Notes under the pieces: model-generated
What the model saw: only the letters and a program-made list of their open reading frames with translations
Databases searched by the model: none
Told to the model about the DNA's origin: nothing
NCBI GenBank assembly: GCA_030737835.1
Contig: CM060851.1
Coordinates: 6,809,635 to 6,873,634, forward strand
Reading direction: 5' to 3'
Source: Acorus gramineus
Lineage: Eukaryota; Streptophyta; Magnoliopsida; Acorales; Acoraceae
Length of the DNA stretch: 64,000 nt
In this document: piece by piece, positions 35,329-48,203 of the stretch
Position numbering within the stretch: position 1 is the stretch's first letter
How the letters are laid out: each line of letters starts with the position of its first letter
Translations under genes and position numbers: made by a program

Positions 35329-38210
35329 ATGGATGACACCATATATAAGGTGACTTTTGTGTATGATGGATATTGGAAGCAAGTAAATTCTACTAACGGT
35401 CAAAAATATGTTGAAGGCAGATAAGATCGCTCTGATTGATCTGTGGGAAGATATCGATCCTTGGTCCAAGACAAGTAACCCCCGACAAGTCACCTTCACG
35501 TATATGTTGCCTAACATCATTCCAAGACAGTTTGTGGATGGAACTACTGATGCAAGGCTTCTAGACAATTTCAAAGAAAATGACAGAACCAAAAAGTTCA
35601 TTTTGTATGTAGTTGAAAAAGAGGATGTTGTAGCTCCCGTCCCAACAGATGTTGTGTCATGCCAAATAGATGAAAATGAGAATTTGAATGTAGATGCAGA
35701 TGGTGGAATTGAAGAGCTTGCGGTTCGTGATGAGTTGTATGGTGAACAAGAAGAACAACATTTGGATAACAAGGAAGATGATTCTGAGTTAGAGGATGGG
35801 AATTGTGATGGGGTTTCTGATGAACATACTGTTGAAGAAAATGAGGATCAACAAAAGCAGAATCCATAAGAAGAAGTGGGAGAACAACATTGTGGCTCCT
35901 ACAGTGACTGTGAGGTGTCGTCAGATGCTTGTGAAGGTGAATTCATTGAAATTGACAATGAAAAATCCAAGATAATAGTGGGTTCTAGATTTCTCAGTGT
36001 GTTTCATTTTAGAGACGCACTTAAACAATACTGTGTAATCAATGAATTCGCTGTGAAGTATATTAAGAATGATCTACTTCAGGTGACAGCTAAATGTAGA
36101 GTTGAAAAATGTACATGGCGCATCCACGGTTCTGTTTTACAAGATGGGGTCACTTTTGAGGTGAAGACTTTGAACAAAAATCACATGTGCACAAGTACAA
36201 ACAAGGTTGGGAATGAAATGGCCACATCTAGTTGGATTGGAAAGAAAATTGTACCAATCCTTCACAAAACCCCTTAATTGGGTCCATCAAAATTGAGGAT
36301 TGAAATCCAGAACAAGTACAACATCAAGTTGCCTTATTCCAGAGTGTTGAGAGCAAGAGGAAAGGCTATGGAGTTGATCCATGGGAAGCCTGCAGAGTCC
36401 TATAAACTTATCCCTGAATTGAGGCAGGAGCTGTTGAAGGCCAATCCTGATAGTGTTGTTGAATACCAGTTAGATGTGGATAATACATTCATGCGATTCT
36501 TTGTTTGCCTTGGGGCTTGTAGGATGGGATTCTTGCAGGGATGTAGACCCTTCATTGGATTGGATTGGATGTCATCTGAAGGGGGTGTACAAGGGCATCA
36601 TGCTCAGTGCCACTGCTGTAGATGCAGATAGTTGTTTATTTCCACTTGCATTCGTCGTAGTTGAGTCAGAAAGTGGAGATACTTGGAGATGGTTCTTGGA
36701 GATGCTTTATGAAGCAATAGGTTCTTTACAAGGTTTGACTTTCATGTCTGATAAAGGCAAGGGCTTGCGATCTGCTGTTCATATTGTATTCCCAGGAGTA
36801 GAACATTGTACTTGTGTAAGACATTTATATTTCAATTTTAAGAAGAAGTTCCCGGGGGAGTTCTTTGAAAGGTTAGTTTGTGCACAAGTTCATATAGTAT
36901 AACAACATTTAAGCATAATTTGAGAGAGATCAGGATGGCTTCCTCTTCAGCAGCAACATATTTAGATGATGTCACTGATCATTCATGGAGCCGGTCACAG
37001 TTTGGCATTGGAGCGAAGTGTAATTACTTGACAAATAACATTTCAGAATCTTTCAATGCTTGGATTAATAAAGCTAGGGGGCTACTAATTGTCGAGTTGG
37101 TGGGCACAATCAGACACAAGATTATGCAGAGAATAAATCATCGTCGAAGCTTAGGAAAAGAATGGAGAGGGAAGCTGGCTCCAAAGGCATTCAAATATGT
37201 TCAAAATCTTGTTAAGGGTATTGGTAACTACATTGTGAGAAGGAGTGATGACCAGAGAGCTGAGGTTGTTGGACCAGAGATTATTTGTGTTATCAGACTG
37301 GATGAGAAAACCTGCACTTGTAGAGTTTGGCAGGTTTCAGGTTTTCCATGTGTACACACTGTTGCTTTTATTACAACAGTGAGAGGATTAGATGTATGTG
37401 ATTTTGTGCATGAATATTTTACATTGGAGAAGTTTAGATTGACATATGCTTATGCAGTGGGACCTATGCCTATCAGAGAGGAATGGGAGAAGGTTGACCT
37501 GCCATTTATTGTCCAAAAACAGTGAGACCAAGAGGAAGACCAAAAAGGAATAGAATTTGTGATCCCAATGAGAAAAACAAGCGTAGGCATATGTGTACAA
37601 GATGTAGAGAATACGGCCATCATATATCCACTTGTAAAAATCCAATTTCAAATGATTCCCAAGGCAGTGGAACTGTTGCAAGAGGACGTGGAAGAGGACA
37701 CGGGAGGTATGTTGTCTATAGTTTTTTTTTTCAATGAAAAATTATCTCTTCTATTTTCCTGTTTTGATTTTTTTTCCATGTTTATATAAAGGGCTGCACA
37801 ATTCATACAAAGAGAGTATGGGAGAAGGAAGCAGTATGGGGGGTACTCCAAGAAGCATGTGGGGTACTCAGACTCCTGGAATAAATATGAGTGTGGGAGA
37901 GATTCAAAGTCAAGCTAGCATTGGTGGATTCCAAGCCCAATCTACTATGGGAAATGCCACAATCAATATTTATGGAGCAAGGTAAAAATTATTTAAATTC
38001 AATCAATTAACATTTGTCTATTGAAAGCTAATATCATTTATTAAACCTAGTAGTTTAAGTGTTGGAGCTACAAGTAGGAGAGGGAGATCTTTAGGAGTGA
38101 GGCCATCTAGGAGGGATATTTGTAAAGCAACAAGGGAGAGACCAAAAATTCCAACCAAGAGAGGTGGCAAGGCTATACAAGGTCCAAGGGATATTTCTGA
38201 AACAGAGTAG
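35329..38210 (+). pseudogene. MULE-2 transposase, MuDR type with zinc knuckle, disabled
   Basis: Starts MDDTIYKVTFVYDGYWKQVN just after a leader intron. An acidic linker follows, then the Mutator DNA-binding region (FRDALKQYCVINEFAVKYIK, CTWRIHGSV) and the MULE DDE core: FIGLD (first Asp), TFMSDKGKGL (second Asp), HCTCVRHLYFNFKKKF and SESFNAWI. The SWIM finger CTCRVWQVSGFPCVH and the C2HC knuckle CTRCREYGHHISTC come next. Likely 3' introns at ~37706-37792 and 37982-38050 lead to a basic tail ending DISETE at 38210. It is broken by stops at 35422-35424, 35867-35869 and 36275-36277, and by frame changes near 35.42, 36.57, 36.88 and 37.52 kb. One break is an extra T at ~36566, directly after the first catalytic Asp codon. 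Confidence 0.9.
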
Positions 38211-38920
38211 TCTCCTGTCAGCACAAGTCATGTTTGATTTAAAGTGAAAAACAATGTTATGTGAAGCATGTTTGACTAAAACACATAGTGTTTCTGAAAG
38301 TGAAACACATTGTCAAATTTTTTTTTTTTTGTGTGTGTTGTTAGATGTATTATGTGATGCATGTTTGATGTAAACATTTTAAATGAGCTATGTTATTTAT
38401 TTCAGCCTATGATGTTTACAATTTTGTGCTATTTTGTGGCATTTATTTAGTTAGTGATGAAAATAAGTATATAGATATGTGATGTTCTGCTCATATTGAT
38501 GTATATAGGCTTGAATGAATATATACAGGTGTTGATGTTAAGACTTGAATGAATATATATACAAGCTTCAAAATATATATAGGTTTTGATGTGTTTGTTG
38601 TTTAGTACAGTTCAGGCTTGAATGAATATATACATGCTTGAATTAATGTGTTTTAGTTCAGGCAAAAATACATTCATGTGCTCCAAACTTGATTCTGGGC
38701 ATGCATTCACACAACTAATATAGGCATTGATTTACTCAAGAGCAGCCACTTGGTCTCAACACCATGATCAAGAGCAAGCAGCAGTTCATAATGTTCAAAA
38801 GAACAAGCAGCAACTCATAATGTTGAATAGAAATTGGTCTCATCACTATGTATAATAAATAGATTAACATCTAACATCAATTTATCATTTATACATCAAC
38901 ATTGGACAAATAAACCCATC

Positions 38921-39416
38921 TCAATACATAGATTTACAAATGATAACAACTAGTAACACTAATATAATTTTCAGCATGTTCTTCAATAAATTGAACTTCT
39001 TCTCCATTGCAGCCTCAATGTCCATTAGCTGAAATTCGAGATCAATTGTGGAGTGACTAGGCTCGTCAATCCATTCAAAAAATCTACAATCCTGAGGTGA
39101 CTGTAATACAAAATAAAGCAGTTAAAGATTTAATAGTTTTAAATGGAAATTAATCTAATTAAAATGAATAAATAAGAACACACTCTATTGAATTGACAAC
39201 AATAAAACCTCCATCCTTTGCTATGTTCTTGGCGAGATATGAGAACTATGCATTCACCCTTCTTACATCGACATTCCCGTGGGAGGACATACGTGTGATA
39301 GGGTCTAACAGTGGCGCTATGCGAGCTAGATGATTGGAAAACATAAATTAGTTTCATTTAGGCATTTTGTCAAACACCATCAAAGCAAGAAAAAAAAAAC
39401 CTTCCATTTCAGACAT
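38921..39416 (-). CDS. MULE-2 accessory gene: GRF zinc finger protein, second copy
   Basis: Same architecture as 11040-11570. The central exon (5' border unresolved, about 39184-39315) encodes PRECRCKKGEC, ISRQEHSKGWRFYCCQFNR; its donor follows the same Arg codon as in MULE-1. The last exon (38921-39100) encodes SPQDCRFFEWIDEPSHSTID, a helix-prone stretch (EAAMEKKFNLLKNM) and a hydrophobic end (LKIILVLLVVIICKSMY). A start exon equivalent to MSES is likely at 39416 (ATG TCT GAA ATG GAA), but I could not join it to the central exon in frame, so the 5' end may be damaged or use another splice site. The gene is convergent to the transposase. Confidence 0.7.
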
Positions 39417-40053
39417 CATATACTTGTTGGTGTACTAAAGAATGAAGATGAAGATGTAGAGAGGGAGAGATTGAATGAGAGAGAGGGGATGATTAAAATC
39501 AGAGGAAGAAGAAATGGTTAGGGAGAGGGGAGAGGAGAGGGAATATATGAGCGATGGGGGTGTGGGGGAGCAACAGACATATCTGTAACGGTCGGGAGGG
39601 GCAAAAATGTAATTGTCAGGGATCTATGTGAATTTTAAATTATTTTCAGGGACTTATTTGCACATCTACTATTATTCTACGGTTAACTAGACGGAATATA
39701 CTGGGAATATTCCAATTCTGTTAGCTGAATTTTACCCCAGGGATTTTTATGGATTTACATTAAGTTCGTAGGGAGTTATTTGGATTTAGTAAAAACACAG
39801 GGACTAATATGGATATAAGCAAGTTTACAGGGAGTTATATGCATTTTTTCCGATAAAATAACAGCTCGGATACAGATATTGTTCGGATCGGATATAGGCT
39901 ATATCCAATCTGATCCAAAAATTTTCAGATATGGATAATTTGGTTCGGATATGGATACAGATTTTCGGATATCAGATATTTTCTACATTTTTTGATACGG
40001 ATTCGGATCGGATACAGATATTTTTTCGGATAATTGACAGGCTTATACACAAC

Positions 40054-42275
40054 TTATGAATTGAAATTTACAATTATTTGTTAGATATAAGTGTCAGTCT
40101 GTTATTGGATCTTGTCAAGCTTGTGTTTAGTCAATACTATCAGCATACAATAGAAGAGTGACACATGTACCTAATAATTAACTGTGTAATTTGTAGTTCG
40201 ATTCATAAGTTGTGCAGTTTGATACAGATGGACTCTAACCGAAGCCAGACTTAACATGATCCGGACTCCATAACTCTCCTTCTATTTACCATGTTATGAA
40301 AAAATTGTGGTACTGTCTTTTTACGGTATTAAATTTAATCTCATATATCTCGTGACCCCTCTCAATCATTGTAACAAATTATATGTTTGATTGAATTCTA
40401 TAAATCATATCATTTAATTCATTAGAACATATTTTTTTTTATAAAAGTATATATCTCATCAGATGAAGTATATGATTTTTTTTTAAAATAAAAATTTAGG
40501 TGAACTGTGTTTTGGATGGTAAGATTGAGTGTAATATTTTGTACAAAAAATATAAAATTATATGTATTCAATTGATACGAGCATGTATTTTTTTATGAAT
40601 CATTATTTAATGTGTGGGGACTTACTATAAAATAATTGAGTATAACATTTTTAAAAACTAATACATACTACAAAAAATACAAAAATACATGTATTCCTCT
40701 GACCCGATCCTGCTGAATTGGGATAGGGTGAATATGTTCCAAGAAGTAAAAGATGTTAGGGTTACTCTATTTGCATCCCCCATATCATTTTACACACACA
40801 TTTATTTTGCGCATGTTGTATATTTTTTAGATCCATTTTATACATCCATTATAGTTAAAAAATGTATTTCATTGCACCCCTGAAAAGAAGATGAGTGCGA
40901 CGAGACGAGGGAACCCACAAGGGAAAACATGTATAGATGTTTCACTAGAATTTTTTTCTATAGATGCATTCATGCAATTCATTGGAGTATTTGCTTCATT
41001 TTTATAAAAGCATATAGATTATTAGATGATGTATACTATTTTAAAAAATTCAAAACACGTGTGTACTAGAACTAGGACCGGAAAAATGACTGTACTTAAC
41101 ATTATCTAAATTAGAATATGTCAAACCCATTTAAGTAATAACTTATGTTACATATTTAACATAAAAAAAAAAAATGGGGAATGTTAATTCGAAGCTTCAT
41201 GAAATTCAAATCAAATCTGACTTTTTATTTAATGCACCCTGTTGAAGATCATTTTGATTATCTCAATAGTCAGTATACAAAAAATTATAAAGGTTTAGAT
41301 TATTCTATAATTGTAAATTCATGTAATATGGATGATTAAATTTTCTACTTTTCCGAATCACCTAAAATCGTAGAATCATATCATCAATGTGAATTTTTAT
41401 AGTTTTAACTGTTGGATTTGAATACTGAATGACATTTCTCACTGACAATATTTTCAGGAGTGGCAAAATCAAAGTATTTTTTTACCAAAAAAAAAAAAAC
41501 GTCTTGATATACATGTCAATCATCCTACAGAAATATGCATCTAATAGAGATGAAAATTTATATGAAATATTCAAATCCGGAATTTGATTATCGAAATATA
41601 TCATATTTTGTATCAGGATGGATTTGAATATGGATTCAAATATTAGGGTTTTCACTTTGAAAACATTATATGTATTTATATAAATGATTTTGTTATATGA
41701 TAGTATCTAAATATATAATTTTATAAAAAAATATTATAATAGTAACAATATAAAAAAAATCATGTTGGTAATTTTACGAAGTAAAATAGATCATGTGCTA
41801 ACCATCCGTCAGATAAAGATACATATAAAGATATTATAATAAATTCGAATACCAATACATATTTAGACATATTCATTCTATATTATATTCTAACCATTGG
41901 CATACTATGCTCTGAATATAAACCTGTCAATTCAAATGTTCATACATTATTACTTAATTACTAGTCATACAAAATATCAAAACATAAAATGGGTTTTTAT
42001 TGTACAACAAGTCCAACCCTTTATTCTATTAAAATGACAACAATCAAGCCATCAAGAAAGCAAGTGGTGAAAGTAAAACATAAAACAATAACGTCTATTT
42101 CATCTAACTCGGTATCACCAATTGTATTTTTATGTTTTAAATACTATACCAGTAACCATGTATTGCTTATTCCAGTCCCAAAATCACAATGGAATACTAG
42201 AATTCTCTTATTCATTGTTGAGTAGAAGTAGTGACAACAGGTTTTGATTTCAACTCGGAGAGATTTTCAAATCTG
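40054..42275. other. Intergenic 3' of the DP gene, AT-rich
   Basis: No gene supported. Dispersed repeats include the pair around 40425-40500 and 40970-41060 (phrases ATATCTCATCAGATGA and ATAGATTATTAGATGATG; a relative lies near 8220-8290). No element boundaries are clear. The 78-codon frame at 41989-42225 lacks family features. Confidence 0.45.
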
Positions 42276-45223
42276 TCAAACTGACACAGAATTCATCTCC
42301 TGAAGTACATGAACTTCATCATGCAATGAAAATGACGTCCTGAAAAATGGAAGAACCATATATGTATTATAAAAAATGTACGTTGTATTAGTTTGAGAGA
42401 CGAGATATAGTCAGTGCTGGATTTCTTAATTCTGAATTCCTAACGGAGGACTGACATATGTCACCTCACATGTTTAGCATGTGAATTCTCTAACAATTTT
42501 AGACACATGTCAGTTCCTCATTAGTTATTAGCGAACACATATGAAATCTAATGTACAAATATTAAAACAGATAACAAGAGGGTATAGTATGCATATTTAT
42601 TAACTAACATATATGTTTTTGTAGAAGGTTTACCCATCGAAATCAAAATGAATCAATTTCATATCTTCTGAAATTTCAACCTCAACAGTCGCATCACGAT
42701 CCGTCTTCACATAAAGGGAAAACAAATATAGGCCAATGTTAGTTCCTTGAAGGACATTAAATCATGCATGCAGAAGTGCATTGTTTTGAAAACCTAATAT
42801 ATATTGTTCACTATTTGAGATGTTTCAACACAATTCAACAACAGTAGAGATTGATCATAGAGAAGAGAAATTATTTTGTAACACAAAGGAAATGAGATTC
42901 AGATCACGGTTTTTGAACTGTGATCTAACACTTTTGATCACGGTTTTTGAACCGTGATCTTTGACATTTTTTGTAGTCAAACTTACATAAAATATGTTCC
43001 TATTTTATACCAAAAAAATATATATATGTTCCTACTTAGACACGATTGTAACTAATAATCAAAGAATTTTGCTTTTGCAAATCCATATTTAGATAATCGA
43101 AAATAAACGCGTAATTTAAACTTAAATTTTTTATTTTAAATTTTTATTTTTGCGTCATAGTAAACTAAAACAACTTTTATGAAAAATTGATTGATAGCAC
43201 ATTTCTTATAATTGATTTTTTTAATCAATCTAAAGCATAAGTTGTCTTTGAAAATTGGTTCCAAAGGAGACCTTAAAAGAAAATATGATTGAAAAAGATA
43301 TTTTGAGTGACATGATTTAAAGGACCTATATATAATAGGTATCTAGCTTATTCAATAAATATGTATATAAAAAGACCGAGATACAAAAACATACTTGAAC
43401 TAGAAGGAATGGCAAGGCAATTCCTTTGGAGGTATTTTCACCAGACTCTTGTAGTTTCTGATTATGCAATACCAGATTATGGAGGCCTACAACCTTTTAA
43501 GAAAAAATGTTATAATAAAGCACAAAAAAGCAAGAATTAAAAGACTAGTAGTTGAATTTCAAATCTAAAATCCTTGTCCAAAACAAATATAACATGATAA
43601 ATATCACATGAAAAAGTGTTGTTTACATGATGAAAGGTCATTAATCTATTTTTACTATAATGTAATGATCACAATCTAAAGTAAAAGCATAAGAAAAATA
43701 CTTGGTCTTGTAATTCCTGCAGATAAGCTGTCTTAGTTTGAACCCTGCTCATCAGTGTCATGCGTTCTTCCTTCAAAGAGATGACATCCCATCAATTGTC
43801 AAGATACAACTAGCTAGTTTAATAAACATATATTGCCCGAGTTCAGATCCAATCACGTTTAAGTTTGATTAGTATCATTGAATACTGATGGCACTGAATC
43901 AAATCCAGACATGACTGAATCCAAACTCATATAATTAAGCAAATGAAAATGAAAACATACCTCGAGCTCGGTTATATCATCAATAATAGTTCTGGGATGT
44001 CCCAACCATTGTATCTCTTTCTTGTCCTTAGCAATCATTTCAGTTGCAATGAGAACATTTATTGCATCATACACCCTTCGTCTTATATTTTTCTCATCAG
44101 ACTGAAGCATGGAAACAATACAAAATTTTCATTAAATACTTCACAAACCCATCCACCATGCATTTGCATGATGTAGAAGATAATAATGTGATAATATTGT
44201 CAATTTTTTTTTGAAGTAATTTAGATTTCACAGTTACCGCTCCAAGAGATGAACCATCACCATCTAAGGATCCATACTCAGCAACAATCTCATCTGCTAC
44301 CTGAATAAGATCCATATAACATAATCTCATGAAAATCATGTAGGAATAATGTATAAGATGAGATATAGTGTGACGCCTGACCATTGAGGGGTTAAGGTGA
44401 GGGTGAGGTGATGTCAGACCCATGGTTTGTATATGATTTATATATATATGAGCGCAACCCTTACTCATGAATACAATTCAAAAGAGATTTATCATATTAT
44501 ACCTCATTATATGTTGTTCTTCCTTTTGACGCAATCTTCTGAACTACTGAACATGGGAAAAAAGAATGTACAACAAAAGATAAGTACACATAGAACGCTC
44601 AATGGCATGCACAAGCGCAAAGCAGTATCTCTCAAATTTTGCTAAAATAAATAAATAAATATGAATCATTATCACCTTTGATTTTTCTCACCTTTGAAAC
44701 TGAGTTGACGAAGACCCCCACCAATAAATTTTGATTCTCTTCTCTTGTTTGATGCACTAAAACTCAATAAGAAAAGAATTATATAACCATAATTTGCAAG
44801 AGTTAAAAATGCTAGATGTTAGCATTATTCCTTGATTTATATTATCATTAATTTGCAAAGATACATTTGTTTGGCATTTATATAGACAACAAAAACATAT
44901 GCAAATGATTTGTGATTTATCATTCATTGGTTCACATTTGTCTAGAAGATGGTGGATCTGTTTTTGAATCAATTAAAAATTTCATGACAAATATAAATTC
45001 ATTTTACTTTCTTTTCCTACAATACTATATCTATCAACAGTAATTAGTTTTCCTCACTAATTTTGCATATTAATTACCATTCAGGAGACAAGATCTGGAC
45101 ATCTTCTTCTGTCATTCGGGCCTTGAAATAATTTGAAGAAGTTGCTTGTTCAGTATTACTACTTGGACATATGGGTGCTTCCTTGAAGACACTTGGGATA
45201 TTGTCCCCCTCCATACTGCTCAT
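42276..45223 (-). CDS. E2F dimerisation partner (DP) transcription factor
   Basis: Nine exons in closing frame: 45078-45223, 44692-44756, 44503-44546, 44238-44300, 43961-44101, 43702-43770, 43395-43493, 42634-42704 and 42276-42339; 253 aa. DP proteins pair with E2F to control S-phase genes. The winged helix spans GGGLRQLSFKVVQKIASKGR, TTYNEVADEIVAEYG and SDEKNIRRRVYDAINVL, including the RRRVYD DNA-contact motif, then DKKEIQWLGHP. The dimerisation region follows (EERMTLMSRVQTKTAYLQEL, QDQVVGLHNLVLHNQKLQES, then IALPFLLVQ and ATVEVEISEDMKLIHFDFDG). It is shorter than Arabidopsis DPA (292 aa) and DPB (385 aa), mainly at the N-terminus. The first of two close ATGs (45223; the other is at 45214) was taken. 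DPA-type versus DPB-type is not resolved. Confidence 0.93.
42890..42985 (-). repeat. Paired palindromes, possible CACTA terminal remnant (DP intron)
   Basis: Two adjacent 24-26-bp palindromes of the form GATCACGG-TTTTTGAA-CCGTGATC lie in the intron between 42705 and 43394. On minus they follow GACTACAAAAAATG, which resembles a CACTA terminus (CACTACAAAAAA). Probably a transposon end; no partner end identified. Confidence 0.5.
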
Positions 45224-45897
45224 TAATCTGACAGCAGGCACCCTAGGTGAATTACACTATTGATTCTGTGACCTTATTCCTGTGTTCAAGTGCAAAAAAA
45301 TATGGATTATTATGAAATTAAACAAAAATTGTATGTACGTAGAAATCGATATGTAATTGACACAGTATAGTAGAAATTGATTCAATGGGTTGGAGATCAA
45401 GAAAGATAGGTGGAGGATGGAGAGCAAAGTTGGGTCTGGAGGGGACTGTGATGAATTGTTATTTGGTGGTTTGGAGATGTATAATGTAAAACTTTAGCAT
45501 TTATTTATTGGATGAGATGAAAATGATAAAAATCACCAAGAAAAGAGACTTTCTAGTACAAGCAGGTTAATCATGTGTAGAAAATAAATAGACACATGTA
45601 TTTAATATAAAAATAATCATAATTATTGCTGTAGTATTATAAAAAGAAAAAAAAATTAATTTCCTATAATTTAAAACTTTAATAAATCGAGCAACAACCG
45701 TTAAAATGATGTCCATGATATTCAATGCATCCCAAATATTAGTAGAGCAACTATCTAAAAAAAATATATGGATGACATAAGAATTAAAAGTTGGGACTGA
45801 GATACAACCATTTTAAGGAACCTAAAGAGGCTTGAATATGATAAAAAAAAAATGCAAGTAAGAATATACTATATCGGTTTCTAAGATATCCTACTTA

Positions 45898-46124
45898 GGG
45901 TGCGTTTGGTTGCGCGATTGCGCTGCGATTGTAATTGCAGGAAGCTACGTTTACAATCGTGCAACCAAATAGTTTTACTGTAGCAGCTTCCTGCACACAG
46001 ATTCCAGGCAAATAGTGCCCAAAAGCTGCGATTTCAGAAAGCTGAGAAAGTGAGCTTCCTGCAGAATCAGTTTTGCAATCGCAGATTCCTGAAGAATCAG
46101 TTTTACAATCGCGCAACCAAATGC
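45898..46124. mobile_element. MITE with GGTGCGTTTGGTTGCGCGATTG ends
   Basis: The left end from 45898 contains GTTTGGTTGCGCGATTG; the right end to 46124, reversed, reads GCATTTGGTTGCGCGATTG. GC-rich internal repeats CAGGAAGC / GCTTCCTG give further hairpins. It is preceded by TTA; the following TAA is not a clean direct repeat. Confidence 0.65.
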
Positions 46125-47561
46125 TAATAGAGAATGTTATCGCTAACCATGCAAACGAGGTGTCTTAATTTTATGCATAATAAGTATTATCTATATTTTT
46201 TCAATTAAGTTATATCTGCCAACAATTTGAAATATTGACACTTTCTAATGCATTAAATTTTATGACTTCAAGGTAAAATTATTTAGTAGACTATAATTAG
46301 AATTTTTGGTGAGACATTGGGTCCAATTACACTAAATAGTGATACTTCGATTTATCTCCATTATTCATTTTAATCCTACAATTAATAAAAAGAATCACTA
46401 AAATGAATGCCAGGACATGTAAAAGGTAAATTAAATGTAGAAATACATCGACCCACCTAATCTAAAAATAACAATTTGTTATACTAGTACTTTACAGAAA
46501 AACAATTCAATTATCTCTTAAAATATAAAATAAAACTTAATATCAATGATGGATAGATTATTAGTCATTTTAAAATTATAGAAATCCATGATCCCAGAAT
46601 CGATTACTCACATATAAAAGTCTCAATAACAATCACCATTTCATGCAAAAAAGAGGAAATTATGAAATCCAAAACATATGTATCTTTGCAATAAGAAAGC
46701 ACACAGTTAATCTCTTCAACTAATGTTACAATTCCTTGTCACCAAAAAAATATTCAAGATACAAACATGATGAACACAATCTAAATAATAGTAAGAAAAT
46801 GTTGTAATGACTACACATATTAAAACAATAGAAATTTATAATCCCAAAATCGAAAGGTAATGAAATTTCAAACATCATAATGTAGGTTAAATCTAAATAT
46901 TACCATCACATACAAAAAAAAAAATTGAAATCTTCAATTTTTTCAATTAAAAACAAATACTCTATAGAATAACTGAATTAACTTACTGTATGACTCGGAT
47001 CATAAAAAAAGAAAACCAAAATCAACAAATCCACTGATGAGATGGAATATAGGGTTTTTAAACAGAATCACTAGTGTTCCTCCATCAAGAACAAAAAGGA
47101 AGAACAAAGAACATTATATATACCGGTGGTGTTGCATGCTAATAATCCTGGATTATGAGGGTAATATAGGAATACAAAAAAATCACTTGAAACTTAATGA
47201 AGATTCTTAGATTAACATTTGAGATTCCCAAAAATCCCTACAAAATTTAAAAGGGGAAATCATATCATGAAAAATAAACTAATGCATTTCCCTGTCGTAG
47301 ATCTGATCTATATATACATATATATATTGAATGACAAAACTAGCCTTGTATTGAAGGGTTATTTACGTTGGTGAGTTTCAATGTGATTTCACACTCAGAC
47401 ATGATCCGTGTCCCTTCTATTTATTTCCCTCCCTCCCAATTCCTATCAGTGTTTGTAATTCGATTATCAGCAATGAAATCAGATAGCAAATATTTACATT
47501 TTCTTTCAAAAAAAAATCCGTGGCCATTGATTTGATGTCTGAAATTTACTATCAGTGTCAA

Positions 47562-48030
47562 GTGTCAATGCAGTTTCACACAATTAAGAAAAAAAAATGT
47601 AAAATAAAAGTATATAATACATGGAATACCTTTTTTTAATAGAAATACTAAATTCATGGTCAATCATCAATGACTATGTCATAACTAATAATCTATATTT
47701 ATATTGGTGCCACTTTAATCACTATTCTATTATAATTTTCTATGATATGAAATAAAAAAAGAAATTTTTTTAAGTTGATGGATAATTATGATTAGTTATG
47801 AGTGTTATGTATTAATGCAGTAGTCATACGATTAAGGAATAAATATGTAAAATGAAAGTATGTAAATAAAATGCTTTTTAATAAAAATATCAATTCATGG
47901 TTAACCATTAATGAGAATATCATAACTAATAATCTATATTTATATTGATGCCACTTTAATCATTATTCTATTTAATTTTTTGTGATATGAAATAAAAAGT
48001 AAACTTTTAAAGTTGATGGATAATTATGAT
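47562..48030. repeat. Two-copy tandem repeat, ~240 bp
   Basis: The block containing CATAACTAATAATCTATATT, then TGGATAATTATGATTAGTTA, occurs twice (copies about 47562-47800 and 47801-48030) with moderate divergence and no coding potential. Confidence 0.7.
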
Positions 48031-48168
48031 TAGTTATGATTTTTAAACCTTGGGCATATATGCAAGGAAGTACGGCTGCCAACACCTACAGAGTGCCCAT
48101 AGATATCAAAAAATTAATTTATTCTCCATTATTGAATTTTTTTTTGTTATTTATTAAGAACTTATCCA

Positions 48169-48203
<35 letters not shown>

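Larger units (their letters stand above)
34698..39851. mobile_element. MULE-2: MuDR-type element nested in a hAT element
   Basis: 5154 bp. The TIRs are 103 bp (34698-34800 and 39749-39851), beginning GGAAAACATGCATATAACTC and GGAAAAAATGCATATAACTC. Target duplication AATAAAATA (34689-34697) / GATAAAATA (39852-39860), 8 of 9. It carries a MuDR-like transposase (plus strand, decayed) and a convergent GRF zinc-finger gene (minus strand). It inserted after the hAT element, so its relative age is younger than the host element. Confidence 0.93.
34326..40045. mobile_element. hAT-like non-autonomous element, split by MULE-2
   Basis: Ends read TAGGACTGTCAAT (left) and TAAGCCTGTCAAT (right, reversed). 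The flanks are TACACAAC at 34318-34325 and TACACAAC at 40046-40053, a perfect 8-bp duplication as expected for hAT. Removing MULE-2 and its duplicated 9 bp leaves about 557 bp, made of degenerate CGGATATCC/ATCCGAA repeats with no coding capacity. A related copy is at 26260-26860. Confidence 0.88.

Noticed and set aside
42890..42985. CRISPR-like or tandem direct repeat
   Set aside because: Only two palindromic units and a plant nuclear context; no CRISPR array exists anywhere in the window.
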